Shown: positions 7,818 through 16,097, numbered from the stretch's first letter. The stretch: 33,357 nucleotides of DNA from JAVBOO01 sp031550435 (GCA_031550435.1 JAVBOO010000038.1:1-33357); one strand, 5' to 3'. The notes: generated from the sequence alone by a model not told the origin. Program-made: numbers and translations.

Positions 7818-8639
7818 ATGAGCGATTTGCATCTTCCCAGAGCAGTGGTTATCAGTGATATGTCGGGCTTCGGAAAGTGCGCTCTGTCGGTTGCACTTTC
7901 GTTGCTTCCCGCATGCGGGGTTGAAGTGTTGCCCGTTCCGACCGCCCTGCTCTCTTCGAACATGAAGTTTAAAGACTTTTTTATGTATGATTTTACGGAG
8001 CAAACCGCACCGTATCTCGATCATATAAAAACATTGGCAGTACATTTTGACGCTGTTTATACGGGTTTTTTGAGTTCCGGAAAGCAAGTTGCCACCGTAG
8101 CAGAGTTTATAAAAAGCTCCAAAAGCGCGTTAAAAATCGTTGATCCTATCATGGGCGATTACGGACACAGGTATAAAGCCTTCGACACCGAGCTTTGCGC
8201 TAAGATCACCGAGCTTTGCGCTAAAGCCGACATAGTTACGCCGAATCAAACAGAGGCACATATTATAACGGGCAAGGCCTACTCTCCGGATAACGATAGA
8301 GCCTACCTCGAAGAATTATGTTCCGAAATTGCGGAACTCGGTCCAAAAACTGTCGTTATAACGGGAGTGGAACGCGATAATACTCTTTGCAACTGTGTTT
8401 ATGATAAAAACGGCTACAGAGAGCACACTACTGAGCTTCTCGGCTTTCGTATGGGCGGAACGGGTGATATGTTCACGTCTATACTCTGCGGAATGCTTCT
8501 AAAAGGAAAAAGCACAGACGAAGGTATCGAACGTGCGCAGTCTTTCATAAGCTTTACCATGAAAGAAAGTCTTAAATACTGTGATTACGAAGCAAGAGGC
8601 GTATGCTATGAGCCTTACTTAAGGTTATTAACGGAGTGA
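7818..8639 (+). CDS. pdxK: Pyridoxal/pyridoxamine kinase (ribokinase-like family)
   Basis: This 273-residue cytosolic protein should phosphorylate the 5'-hydroxyl of B6 vitamers with ATP, salvaging pyridoxal to PLP. Family marks are SDMSGFGK near the N-terminus (13-20), VDPIMGDYG at 108-116, TPNQTEAHIITG at 141-152 (ATP/metal region) and the anion-hole GTGDMF with catalytic D217. It resembles the PdxK/PdxY group more than ThiD. A 21-base tandem duplication at 8187-8228 gives TELCAKI-TELCAKA. The start is preceded by GAGG. The next gene begins four bases after the stop, so the two are co-transcribed. The gene symbol is used in the broad sense. Confidence 0.87.
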   Translation: MSDLHLPRAVVISDMSGFGKCALSVALSLLPACGVEVLPVPTALLSSNMKFKDFFMYDFTEQTAPYLDHIKTLAVHFDAVYTGFLSSGKQVATVAEFIKSSKSALKIVDPIMGDYGHRYKAFDTELCAKITELCAKADIVTPNQTEAHIITGKAYSPDNDRAYLEELCSEIAELGPKTVVITGVERDNTLCNCVYDKNGYREHTTELLGFRMGGTGDMFTSILCGMLLKGKSTDEGIERAQSFISFTMKESLKYCDYEARGVCYEPYLRLLTE

Positions 8640-8643
8640 TAAT

Positions 8644-9204
8644 ATGTCAGGCAAAGTTATACTTGTTGCCGGTTACCTTGCGGCGGGTAAAACGTTTTTT
8701 TCGGAAAAGCTGTCCGAAGAACTCGGAATAACCTGCTTTAACAAGGACTATATAAAAGAAATTTTGGCCGAGGATATCGGCTTTGAAAACAGGAGTCAAA
8801 ACAGAGCTTTAAGCGAGTGTACATTCCGTATCATGCTTCATATCGCGAAGAAGCATATGGAACGCGGCCTCCCGTTTATACTCGAAAGCAATTTCAGAAA
8901 AGAAGATGCGCAGAAACTAGAGCCCCTGCTCAATGCTTACGGCTATACTCCTCTGACGTTTATGCTGACAGGAGATACGAAAGTACTGCACGAACGCTTT
9001 ATCGGACGCATAGACTCAGGTACGAGACATCCCGCTCACCTCTCGCAAAATTTGAGTGATTTGCCCGAATTTGAAAAGTCGACTGCTTGTTTCGGAGAAT
9101 TTTATGTGGGCAAACACATCGTCAACGTGGACACCTCAGTCCTTCCGGACGTTGATTATGAGGGCTTGTACGGCATAGCAAAAAAGTTTTTATCGGAATT
9201 TTAA
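8644..9204 (+). CDS. P-loop kinase/ATPase of unknown substrate
   Basis: The protein has 186 residues. A Walker A loop, AGYLAAGKT, is at residues 9-17. The overall layout is that of small P-loop kinases of the zeta-toxin/chloramphenicol-phosphotransferase-like (AAA_33) group: a DYIKEIL region after the loop, ILESNFRK at about 80 and a basic segment around FIGRIDSGTRHP. The substrate cannot be read from sequence. It begins four bases after the pyridoxal-kinase-like gene, with GGAG inside that gene's end, so a role in small-molecule phosphorylation beside B6 salvage is possible. There is no antitoxin-like partner gene, so a toxin role is less likely. It is followed by the tRNA promoter. Confidence 0.75.
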   Translation: MSGKVILVAGYLAAGKTFFSEKLSEELGITCFNKDYIKEILAEDIGFENRSQNRALSECTFRIMLHIAKKHMERGLPFILESNFRKEDAQKLEPLLNAYGYTPLTFMLTGDTKVLHERFIGRIDSGTRHPAHLSQNLSDLPEFEKSTACFGEFYVGKHIVNVDTSVLPDVDYEGLYGIAKKFLSEF

Positions 9205-9212
9205 TCTTATGC

Positions 9213-9241
9213 TTGACAAAAAAGGCTTTATGTTGTAATAT
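9213..9241 (+). promoter_or_regulatory. Promoter of the tRNA-Asp/tRNA-Val unit
   Basis: TTGACA (9213-9218) and TAATAT (9236-9241) are separated by 17 bases. The first tRNA starts 18 bases after the -10 box. The promoter begins 9 bases after the stop of the preceding kinase gene. Confidence 0.8.
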
Positions 9242-9258
9242 TTACAAGCCAAACAAAT

Positions 9259-9332
9259 GGCTCAGTAGCTCAGTTGGTTAGAGTGCCGGCCTGTCACGCC
9301 GGAGGTCGAGGGTTCGAGCCCCTTCTGAGTCG
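9259..9332 (+). tRNA. tRNA-Asp (anticodon GTC)
   Basis: A full cloverleaf of 74 bases. The acceptor GGCTCAG pairs with CTGAGTC (one G-U). The anticodon arm CCGGC-CTGTCAC-GCCGG has GTC at 9293-9295, and the T-arm has GGTTCGAGCC. The discriminator base is G, as usual for tRNA-Asp. CCA is not encoded. Confidence 0.97.
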
Positions 9333-9341
9333 TTTAATATC

Positions 9342-9414
9342 GGGAGCATAGCTCAGCTGGGAGAGCGCCTGCCTTACAAGCAGGATGTCATAGGTTCGAG
9401 TCCTATTGTTCCCA
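9342..9414 (+). tRNA. tRNA-Val (anticodon TAC)
   Basis: A cloverleaf of 73 bases, nine bases after tRNA-Asp. The acceptor GGGAGCA pairs with TGTTCCC (one G-U). The anticodon arm CCTGC-CTTACAA-GCAGG has TAC at 9375-9377. The discriminator is A, and CCA is not encoded. It shares the upstream promoter with tRNA-Asp. Confidence 0.97.
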
Positions 9415-9416
9415 TT

Positions 9417-9448
9417 AACGGTCGTTCGAATTCGAAGCGACCGTTTTT
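9417..9448 (+). terminator. Terminator of the tRNA unit
   Basis: AACGGTCG pairs with CGACCGTT around TTCGAATTCGAA, which is itself self-complementary, so a long stem forms. A run of five T follows. It is three bases downstream of tRNA-Val. Confidence 0.92.
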
Positions 9449-9511
9449 GTTACAGCATAATTGTTTTTGCTCCTGATAGTCTAAGAAGCTATACAAGCCG
9501 GCGGTGATCTT

Positions 9512-10570
9512 ATGTACGACATAGCTATTATCGGTTTGGGCCCTGCAGGCTCGACCTTGGCAAGACTGCTTGATAAAAGTCTGAATATAATCGCCATAGA
9601 CAAAAAAACCGGTACGGACAGCCCGGGATTTATGAAGCCCTGCGGCGGTTTACTTGCGCCGGACGCGCAAAAAACTCTTTCAAAATTCAACTTGACATTA
9701 CCTATAAGTGTTCTCGTGGATCCGCAGATTTTTTCCGTATGCACCATAGATACAAAGCAAAATATTTTGCGTCGTTACAGTCGGTTTTATATGAACATGG
9801 ACCGACACAAATTCGATACTTGGCTTACCGGAATGATACCAAAAAACGTTGAAATCGTAAGCGGCGCCGTTTGCACGGATATAAAGCAAACAGGCAGCGC
9901 TTTTGAAATCCGCTACAGCAAAGACGGCAAAAACGCCTGCATAAGCGCAAAGTATGTTGTCGGAGCAGACGGGGCGCATTCTATCGTAAGAAACAAGCTG
10001 TTCAAAGACAGAAAAATACGGTCGTACCTGGCAATTCAGGAGCATTACTGCGATAATAACGCCAAGCCGATGTATTCCTGCTTTTTCGATTCGGACTTAA
10101 CCGACTGCTATGGCTGGGGCATATCAAAAAACAAAGTTTTCATCGTCGGAGGAGCTTTCCCCCCTGACTGCGCAAAGAAGAACTTTGCCGTAATGAAACA
10201 AAAGCTTTTGAAATACGGCTATGTTTTCGACAAGCCCCTAAAAATTGAGGCTTGCATTGTTAATAGGCCATCACGCCCATTCGAGCTTTGCTGCGGGGCA
10301 AATAACGCATTTCTTATCGGAGAAGCCGCCGGCTTCATAAGCCCAAGCTCACTTGAAGGTATAAGCTACGCTTTTGACAGTGCTGCCGTACTCGCGAAGG
10401 TCTTCAACGGGAAAAAAGACAATCCGAACCGAGCATACCGCCTCGGAACCTTGAAAATAAAAATAAAGCTTTTCGTTAAAAATATGAAGGCGTTTGTGAT
10501 GTATAATCCCTTTTTTCGCAGGATTGTTATGAAAACGGGCTTACAAAATCTGACATTATTTGAAGAATAG
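9512..10570 (+). CDS. Geranylgeranyl-reductase-family FAD-dependent oxidoreductase
   Basis: The protein has 352 residues. An N-terminal Rossmann FAD motif GLGPAG is at residues 8-13. A KPCGGLLAPDAQ segment just after it is typical of the geranylgeranyl reductase/FixC-like group. VVGADGAHSIVRNKL near 150 is the family's GADG-S-VR motif, and FLIGEAAGFISPSSLEGI near 270 is the second FAD-binding stretch. Members reduce isoprenoid double bonds or act as electron-transfer flavoproteins; the substrate here cannot be fixed. It stands alone, after the tRNA terminator and before a family A repeat. The start has a GGTGAT ribosome site. Confidence 0.85.
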   Translation: MYDIAIIGLGPAGSTLARLLDKSLNIIAIDKKTGTDSPGFMKPCGGLLAPDAQKTLSKFNLTLPISVLVDPQIFSVCTIDTKQNILRRYSRFYMNMDRHKFDTWLTGMIPKNVEIVSGAVCTDIKQTGSAFEIRYSKDGKNACISAKYVVGADGAHSIVRNKLFKDRKIRSYLAIQEHYCDNNAKPMYSCFFDSDLTDCYGWGISKNKVFIVGGAFPPDCAKKNFAVMKQKLLKYGYVFDKPLKIEACIVNRPSRPFELCCGANNAFLIGEAAGFISPSSLEGISYAFDSAAVLAKVFNGKKDNPNRAYRLGTLKIKIKLFVKNMKAFVMYNPFFRRIVMKTGLQNLTLFEE

Positions 10571-10614
10571 CGGTAACGAGGCCCGCAAACAAAAGTTGTT
10601 CGCCGCCGTATATA

Positions 10615-10676
10615 TTTAAATACCGTATAAAATACTTACGCGCTTGCTTGGCCGAGCAGACGCGTTTAGCGTCTAA
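10615..10676 (+). repeat. Family A repeat, internally deleted copy
   Basis: The sequence runs TTTAAATACCGTATAAAA, then TACTTACGCG, then GGCCGAGCAGACGCG. It matches the full copy at 27979-28139 up to this point and then closes directly with AGACGC-GTTTA-GCGTCT (10658-10674), a short hairpin. The larger internal hairpin and the terminal CAACAAAA stem are missing. It lies about 30 bases before the DUF4097 gene. Confidence 0.75.
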
Positions 10677-10704
10677 TTTGCATAACAACTAAATGGAGGT
10701 AGCC

Positions 10705-11892
10705 ATGTCTGTCGAAAAAATCAAAATTCTTAAAATGCTCGAAGAAGGCAAAATCAGCGCAGAAGATGCGGCAAAACTGCTTTCGTTAACAGACGGTGCG
10801 CCCGCCGAGTCGGGTCGAACCGGTCAAAGCGCCCCCGGTTCAACATACACGCACTCAAGCGGTTCATATACCGGCTCGCAGACCAATAACCAAAGACCGG
10901 CATCGTCCGGTTCGTCTTTTGCTGAAGATCTCGGTAAAAAATTTGATACATTCATGAGGGACATCGAGCCTAAACTGAGAAGCTTTTCCGAGGTCGTCGT
11001 AGAAAAAACGGCAGCAGCGGCCGATAGCCTGTCAAAATCATTTATACCCTCACCCAGACAGGCGGAACGCCCTTCAGGTTATTCCGCGCCTTCAGGACCC
11101 GGAGACGGCTCCGTGGAGATAAAAGTATCGTCGCCGTACAGTGAACTTGACTTTTCTTCTCTGAACGGGCAGATACAGCTGACAGGCTACAACGGAGACA
11201 AAATTACCGCAACGGTACGCTCAAAGCAGCGCAGACGCACGGAAAAGGCCGGAATCATGGTTCTTGGAAACAAGTATATACTGCAATTTGACGACGGAGA
11301 TTACGACGCGGTTTCTGTTACGGCATACATTCCTTATAACATGTTTAAATATATCAGGCTGTCATCGGTAAACGGAGATATCCATGTATCCGGAATTGAC
11401 TGCGAGGAAATTACCGTCTCGAATTCAAACGCGATTTTAAACCTTAACAATCTTCGCGGCAAGTCTCTTTTCGCTGATTGTCAAAACTGCAAAGAGCTTA
11501 AGCTTTCCGGTCTTTGCTTTGGTTCGGCGGAAATCGAAAGCTCTAACGGCGCGGTTTACGCAAGCGAAAATGACATTGAGAATCTAAAGCTTGTTGCGTT
11601 TAATGCTCCCGTTTCTATGAATCTTTCCGAGTTCAAGAACTTTTCGAACTATCTTTGGATAATCGAAACCTCAAATCAAAAACTCGGTCTGTATGTGCCG
11701 ACAACACCTGCTGTCGGTTACTATATAAAAGGGGCTACGACACTCGGAAATATAAAAATCGGCCTTACGGGGCTCAACTTTATATATAATGACACTTATA
11801 ACACAGAGGCAAAGAGTATACACTTTGATTCCGCGCCAAAAAAGGTTCGAATCTCGCTCGAAACTTCAAACGCCGCTCTGATTGTAAATTAA
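10705..11892 (+). CDS. SHOCT-like domain and DUF4097 (adhesin-like beta-solenoid) protein
   Basis: The protein has 395 residues from the chosen ATG. An in-frame ATG 12 bases earlier contains the GGAGG ribosome site itself, so the later start is preferred. The N-terminus (KIKILKMLEEGKISAEDAAK) is the short helical SHOCT-like domain seen at the start of YvlB/LiaX-type envelope-stress proteins. A Ser/Gly/Thr-rich linker (about 30-75) and an amphipathic stretch follow. Residues from about 125 onward form the repetitive DUF4097 beta-helix (for example SSVNGDIHVSGIDCEEITV). No signal peptide or transmembrane helix is seen. Relatives respond to cell-envelope stress; a direct function is not established. 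It is followed by a strong terminator. Confidence 0.85.
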   Translation: MSVEKIKILKMLEEGKISAEDAAKLLSLTDGAPAESGRTGQSAPGSTYTHSSGSYTGSQTNNQRPASSGSSFAEDLGKKFDTFMRDIEPKLRSFSEVVVEKTAAAADSLSKSFIPSPRQAERPSGYSAPSGPGDGSVEIKVSSPYSELDFSSLNGQIQLTGYNGDKITATVRSKQRRRTEKAGIMVLGNKYILQFDDGDYDAVSVTAYIPYNMFKYIRLSSVNGDIHVSGIDCEEITVSNSNAILNLNNLRGKSLFADCQNCKELKLSGLCFGSAEIESSNGAVYASENDIENLKLVAFNAPVSMNLSEFKNFSNYLWIIETSNQKLGLYVPTTPAVGYYIKGATTLGNIKIGLTGLNFIYNDTYNTEAKSIHFDSAPKKVRISLETSNAALIVN

Positions 11893-11943
11893 AGAGAAAA
11901 CGGTACTTTAATAGAGCCGACAGATCCTTGTAATATGTTTGAG

Positions 11944-11970
11944 CCGGTATGTTGTTCATACCGGTTTTTT
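11944..11970 (+). terminator. Terminator after the DUF4097 gene
   Basis: CCGGTATG (11944-11951) pairs with CATACCGG (11957-11964) around TTGTT, followed by six T. This is a textbook rho-independent terminator, 52 bases after the stop. Confidence 0.95.
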
Positions 11971-11983
11971 ATTGTGTCAAGCT

Positions 11984-12013
11984 TTGAAACCGGGTAATAC
12001 AATACTGTATAGA
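11984..12013 (+). promoter_or_regulatory. Candidate promoter of the subtilase gene
   Basis: TTGAAA (11984-11989) and TATAGA (12008-12013) are separated by 18 bases, just after the preceding terminator and 22 bases before the subtilase ATG. Both boxes deviate from the consensus, so this is moderate support only. Confidence 0.45.
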
Positions 12014-12034
12014 CTAAAATGACGAGGGATTTTT

Positions 12035-13165
12035 ATGGAAATAATACGTCTGATAGTAGAGTGCGAAATGACCCGTGAAGTCGAGCGGAATTTAAACTCC
12101 GTTTCCAAGATAAAATATTCTCTGCCGCTTATAAACTCGTATGTTATTGAAATCGAAAAAGACTCGTTTCACAAGCTGAAAAGCTTTCCGGAGGTTACCT
12201 GTATTTCCAACTGCACTGCGGTAACCGCGCAGTCCGACATGGCAGCCCCGGCAAAAGCTCCCACCGGTCTTGGCATCGGCATAGCGATACTGGATACAGG
12301 AGTATCGCCCGTGTCAGACCTCACAGAGCCGGCAAACCGGATTACGGGTTTTATCGATTTTATCGGGAGCCATACAAAGCCTTACGACGATAACGCTCAC
12401 GGCACCCATGTCGCGGGTATTGCAGCAGGAAACGGCTTCCTTTCAAACGGAAAGTATAAAGGCATAGCTCCCCAAGCTTCGATTATCGGCGTAAAAGTGC
12501 TCGATTCCTCAGGAGAAGGAAGCGCGGCAGACATGCTGGCCGGAATACAGTGGGTCGTCGATAATAAAGACAGGTATAATATTAGAATAATCAATCTTTC
12601 TATAGGCACAAAAGACGTTGGCGGAAAGGATCCCCTTGTTAAGGCCTGCGAAGCCGCATGGGATTTGGGTTTGATCGTCGTCGTTGCCGCGGGAAACAAC
12701 GGTCCGCAGCCGGGCAGCGTAACCTCTCCCGGAATCAGCCGCAAAGTAATAACAGTCGGTGCTTCAGACGATAATAATTCCGTTTTTATCAGAGGAAACA
12801 CACTTGTAAACTTTTCGGGCCGCGGCCCCACGTCGGAATGCATAATAAAGCCCGATATTATAGCTCCCGGAGCAAAAATCATTTCGTGCTTAACGCAAAC
12901 TCCTAACTTCGGAGAAAAAGCAGATGATTATACGATACCCGCAAACTCTTATGTAGAAATGAGCGGAACATCTATGGCGGCTCCTGCGGTTTCGGGAGCA
13001 ATCGCACTTTTGCTCGAGAAATTTCCGAGGCTTAAACCTAACGATGTCAAGCTTTTGATAAAAGCTAGCGCATCAGATATGAAATACAGCAGAAACCAAC
13101 AAGGTTGGGGAACTCTCGATATAGACAAACTTTTGAACTTGGGGGAGCAATATGCCAAGCAGTAG
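12035..13165 (+). CDS. Intracellular subtilisin-like serine protease (S8 family)
   Basis: This 376-residue protease has the complete catalytic set: D87 in AILDTGV, H122 in AHGTHVAG, oxyanion N221 in AAGNNGP and S313 in GTSMAAP. A short N-terminal region (about 70 residues, ending before GLGIGIAILDTG) looks like an inhibitor-I9-type propeptide. There is no signal peptide, so it most likely acts in the cytosol, as AprX-type enzymes do. GAGGGA upstream supports the start. Its 3' end overlaps a small downstream gene by 14 bases. The DUF4097 gene upstream is separated by a terminator, so this is a separate unit. Confidence 0.93.
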   Translation: MEIIRLIVECEMTREVERNLNSVSKIKYSLPLINSYVIEIEKDSFHKLKSFPEVTCISNCTAVTAQSDMAAPAKAPTGLGIGIAILDTGVSPVSDLTEPANRITGFIDFIGSHTKPYDDNAHGTHVAGIAAGNGFLSNGKYKGIAPQASIIGVKVLDSSGEGSAADMLAGIQWVVDNKDRYNIRIINLSIGTKDVGGKDPLVKACEAAWDLGLIVVVAAGNNGPQPGSVTSPGISRKVITVGASDDNNSVFIRGNTLVNFSGRGPTSECIIKPDIIAPGAKIISCLTQTPNFGEKADDYTIPANSYVEMSGTSMAAPAVSGAIALLLEKFPRLKPNDVKLLIKASASDMKYSRNQQGWGTLDIDKLLNLGEQYAKQ

Positions 13166-13358
13166 CAAACAAAACGATTTTTCATTGAATATCACCGATG
13201 CTCCGCACATTTTAGACTCGCTTCACAGCGACGGAGTATATGATATAGATTCCGAATGCATAAGATCCAAAGACAGAAAAACGCATGATACCATGCATAT
13301 AGCTGTCTTGATGTATGTTTCCGGTCTTTTCGGCAAGAACTCGGGAAAGAGATTATAG
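13152..13358 (+). CDS. Small protein of unknown function, overlapping the subtilase 3' end
   Basis: This is a 68-codon frame with a strong GGGGGAG ribosome site four bases before the ATG, located inside the last codons of the subtilase gene (14-base overlap). That arrangement suggests translational coupling and makes the gene credible. The translation is hydrophilic and mixed-charge, with TDAPHILDSLHSDGVYDID near the middle and no transmembrane helix or known motif. I do not recognise the family. Coupling to an intracellular protease invites the idea of a partner, substrate or inhibitor, but nothing in the sequence shows this. It ends 10 bases before the converging YyaL-like gene. Confidence 0.55.
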   Translation: MPSSSKQNDFSLNITDAPHILDSLHSDGVYDIDSECIRSKDRKTHDTMHIAVLMYVSGLFGKNSGKRL

Positions 13359-13368
13359 ACGGCAACAG

Positions 13369-15330
13369 TCAGAGTTTGCCGAGCAAATTTTCCAGTTCGC
13401 GGGCAGTGCCGACCGGAGGATAACAATTGTGTTTCCCGCAAACATACGCAAGAGGTTCCGAACCCCGGTCTTTTTCAAAGCATATTACCGTAAACGGCAG
13501 GTATTCGGTAAAAAGCAATTTCTTCATCTTGATATATTCATCTCTTTTCGCGCCGGCAAGCGTTACTTTTGTTCCGTTAATCTTCATTAACCGGGCGCAA
13601 AGCATAAACGTCTTGCTCATTCCGCTGTATGATCCTGCCGCGGAAAACATTCTGTCAGTCAGCTCGTCTAAGTTATCCTGTTCCGCCATCAGAGACAACC
13701 TTGCAAAATTCATTGCCGCGACAGAGTTTGCGCAAGGAACGGCTCCGTCATAAAAATCCTTTGGCGATACTATCATGCTCTCGGTATCGTTTCCGCTGAT
13801 AAAAAGACCGCCATTCTCTTTGTCCCAAAACAGCTTTATCAAGTCGTCATTCAGTCTTAAGGCATACTCGAGATACTCTGTTTTTCCGCAAAAGCACAGT
13901 TCTGTCAACGCCAGAATCAGATAGGCATAATCGGCGGAAAAAGCTTTTACCGACCCCTGCCCGCCTTTGCATGACGACATGAGTCTCCCTTCAATTATTG
14001 CTTTGTCCAGCACGAACTCGACGTTTTTAACGGCTATATCCAAATACTCTTCTTTTTCGAACGCCCTGCTTGCAGCGGCAAAAGCGACGGCAGCCATTCC
14101 GTTTAGTGATGTAAGTACTTTAGTATCCAAAAACGGCTGCTCGCGCTTACTTCTTTCAAAAAGCAACCTCTCTCTTTCCTTTTTGAGCGCAAGATTTCCC
14201 TCAGAGATTTCTTTCCCGATAAGGTTTGGTATGTTTAAATGCTCAAAATTACCGTTTGTCGTAATATCATAGACCTCGCAGAATTTTTTTCCCTCGGCAC
14301 CCAAAACCGAAAGAACTTCTTTTTTCGTCCAAAGAATGGTTTTGCCTTCCACACCGGCGGTATCGGCATCAAGTGCAGTATAGAAAACACCTTTTTCCGG
14401 ATCGTAAAGTTCCCTCAGCATGAATTGCAGAATTTCTTCCGCAACCATCTTATTTATTCTGTTCTTTGTTATCTTGTAAGCGTCTGTATAAGCTAAGGCA
14501 AGCAAAGCATTGTCGTACAGCATTTTTTCGAAATGCGGCACAAGCCATTTTTCGTCAGTTGAATACCTGCAAAAGCCAAAGCCGATGTGGTCGTAAATAC
14601 CGCCTTTATACATAGAAAGCAACGTTTTTTCATACATATTCATGGCTGTTTTATCGTCAAAGACATGGTGGCAGTTCATCAAGAAAAGCAGGTTATGCGG
14701 ACACGGAAACTTTGGTGCAGTCCCGAAGCCTCCGTAACGCTCGTCAAATGCGCCCTTAAACATCTTTAACGTGTCTCTGATTTCATTTTCATCGGGTTCC
14801 AGCGAAGTTTCGCCTGCGGAATTTATTTCGGACATTATGCTTTGGCAGGCAGAAATTATTTTTTCTCTGCTGTTTCTCCACATATCATTAATCTGCGTTA
14901 AAACATCGGAAAAGCCTAAGCTTCCGTATCGAGGAAAAGGTGGTAAATACGTCCCCGCATAGAAAGGCATCTTCTCAGGCGTAAGAAAAACAGAAAGCGG
15001 CCATCCCCCGCTTCCCGTGAGCCGCTGACACACCTCCATATAAACATGGTCGATATCCGGCCTTTCTTCTCTGTCAACCTTCACACATATAAAATTTCTG
15101 TTGAGCAGCTCCGCAATTTTGGTGTTTTCGAACGATTCGCGCTCCATAACATGACACCAGTGACAAGTAGAATAACCAATGGAGAGAAAGATAGGTTTAT
15201 CTTCGTCTTTTGCCTTAGCAAATGCCTCGTCTCCCCATGGAAACCAATCCACAGGATTGTAAGCGTGTTGCAGTAAATATGGTGAAGTTTCCTTAATCAA
15301 TGTATTTGTTGTTTTTTCAGTTGTGTTCAT
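13369..15330 (-). CDS. YyaL-like thioredoxin-domain protein (DUF255 / SPATA20 family)
   Basis: The protein has 653 residues from the ATG at 15330, which is preceded by AGAGGAG. A further 14 codons upstream stay open but have no ribosome site. The N-terminal DUF255 thioredoxin-like domain contains YNPVDWFPWG and the CHWC motif at residues 56-59, then GSGGWPLSVFLTP. The rest is the six-hairpin (alpha/alpha-6)-like domain of N-acylglucosamine-2-epimerase type, with YGGFGTAPKFP and ALDADTAGVEG. The family is widespread and its biochemical role remains unsettled. The length is close to the usual 650-690. It converges with the subtilase unit. Confidence 0.9.
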   Translation of the reverse strand: MNTTEKTTNTLIKETSPYLLQHAYNPVDWFPWGDEAFAKAKDEDKPIFLSIGYSTCHWCHVMERESFENTKIAELLNRNFICVKVDREERPDIDHVYMEVCQRLTGSGGWPLSVFLTPEKMPFYAGTYLPPFPRYGSLGFSDVLTQINDMWRNSREKIISACQSIMSEINSAGETSLEPDENEIRDTLKMFKGAFDERYGGFGTAPKFPCPHNLLFLMNCHHVFDDKTAMNMYEKTLLSMYKGGIYDHIGFGFCRYSTDEKWLVPHFEKMLYDNALLALAYTDAYKITKNRINKMVAEEILQFMLRELYDPEKGVFYTALDADTAGVEGKTILWTKKEVLSVLGAEGKKFCEVYDITTNGNFEHLNIPNLIGKEISEGNLALKKERERLLFERSKREQPFLDTKVLTSLNGMAAVAFAAASRAFEKEEYLDIAVKNVEFVLDKAIIEGRLMSSCKGGQGSVKAFSADYAYLILALTELCFCGKTEYLEYALRLNDDLIKLFWDKENGGLFISGNDTESMIVSPKDFYDGAVPCANSVAAMNFARLSLMAEQDNLDELTDRMFSAAGSYSGMSKTFMLCARLMKINGTKVTLAGAKRDEYIKMKKLLFTEYLPFTVICFEKDRGSEPLAYVCGKHNCYPPVGTARELENLLGKL

Positions 15331-15477
15331 GTAATAACTCCTCTTGCTTGATATTAGAGTCATTATTTGCAAAAAATAAAAAAGGATACCACATTTTTGG
15401 GCTTCCTATTTCAATATGTAGATATAGACTTAATTAAGTGCAAATAATAGGGTTGAGTTCGTGAAAAAATGCTTATA

Positions 15478-15864
15478 CTATTCAACATTGCGTTCCCACT
15501 TAAAAGGGAGCAGTTCTTTTAATTTAACGACTTTATCAGCTGACACCATTACTTCTGTTTCAATATTTTCATCATGAATTTGGCAAATAAATTCACGACA
15601 TCTTCCACAAGGAGAATAAATTCCATTTTTGCCGACGGCTACTATCTTAGAAATTCTACTTTCTCCTGCTGTTATCATGGCAGCTATTGCGGCGTGTTCA
15701 GCACAAAACCCCATTCCGGAACAAACATCAATACAGATACCGGTATAAACATTGCCCTTTTCGGACAAAAGCGCAGCTGCCACACTACCTGCCCAAGCGT
15801 TACATGCAATTTGACGTGAGCCTTGTACACTCTCAGCACATCTTATCAATTCTTCAAATGACAT
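15478..15864 (-). CDS. cdd: Cytidine deaminase family protein
   Basis: The protein has 128 residues. The zinc-binding deaminase signature is complete: C54-A-E56 in FCAEHAA (zinc ligand and proton shuttle) and C86/C89 in PCGRCREF. The spacing fits tetrameric homotetrameric-type CDA, and it ends with ELLPFKW, the family's C-terminal LLP motif. It should deaminate cytidine/deoxycytidine for pyrimidine salvage, though blasticidin-type nucleoside deaminases share the same layout. AGGAGG seven bases upstream fixes the start. The gene looks more A+T-rich than its neighbours, which may hint at transfer. It stands alone, between the YyaL-like gene and a family A repeat. Confidence 0.88.
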   Translation of the reverse strand: MSFEELIRCAESVQGSRQIACNAWAGSVAAALLSEKGNVYTGICIDVCSGMGFCAEHAAIAAMITAGESRISKIVAVGKNGIYSPCGRCREFICQIHDENIETEVMVSADKVVKLKELLPFKWERNVE

Positions 15865-15911
15865 AAATCATCCTCCTACTATGCAGTATACAAATTACCT
15901 TACTTAGCTGT

Positions 15912-16063
15912 TATGTTAATGATACCACAGAAAATACTTACGCGGTTACTTGGGCCGAGCAGACGCGTTAAGATACGCCGCAGTGCTCAAATGCGGCGCA
16001 TTTGCGTCTTAGCGAGGGAACAACAAAACATAGCGTTTTCCTATGTTTTGTTGCGAAGTAATA
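15912..16063 (+). repeat. Family A repeat, near-full copy with degraded 5' end
   Basis: From 15931 it follows the full copy: AAAATACTTACGCGGTTACT, then CCGAGCAGACGCG, then the hairpin GATACGCCGCA/TGCGGCGCATTT, then TTGCGTCTTAGCGAGGGA. It ends with the hairpin CAACAAAACATAG/CTATGTTTTGTTG around CGTTTTC and the terminal GAAGTAATA. The first 20 or so bases (GTTAATGATACCACAG) only loosely resemble GTTAAATACCGTAT. It occupies the gap between the cytidine deaminase and the next gene on the minus strand. Confidence 0.85.
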
Positions 16064-16097
16064 GCAGCGGTATGGCAGCAGTGCGTGTTTTCGATAA

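Noticed and set aside
8644..9204. Zeta-type toxin of a toxin-antitoxin pair
   Set aside because: No epsilon-like or other small antitoxin gene is adjacent; it is coupled to a pyridoxal kinase gene instead.
9259..9414. tRNA genes as an integration site for a genomic island
   Set aside because: No integrase gene and no repeat of the tRNA 3' ends elsewhere in the window.
13360..13381. CGGCAA/TTGCCG stem between the converging genes as a terminator
   Set aside because: Only six pairs, a ten-base loop and no T run on either strand.
13331..15372. Upstream start at 15372 for the YyaL-like gene
   Set aside because: AGAGGAG lies eight bases before the ATG at 15330, while the earlier codons have no ribosome site.
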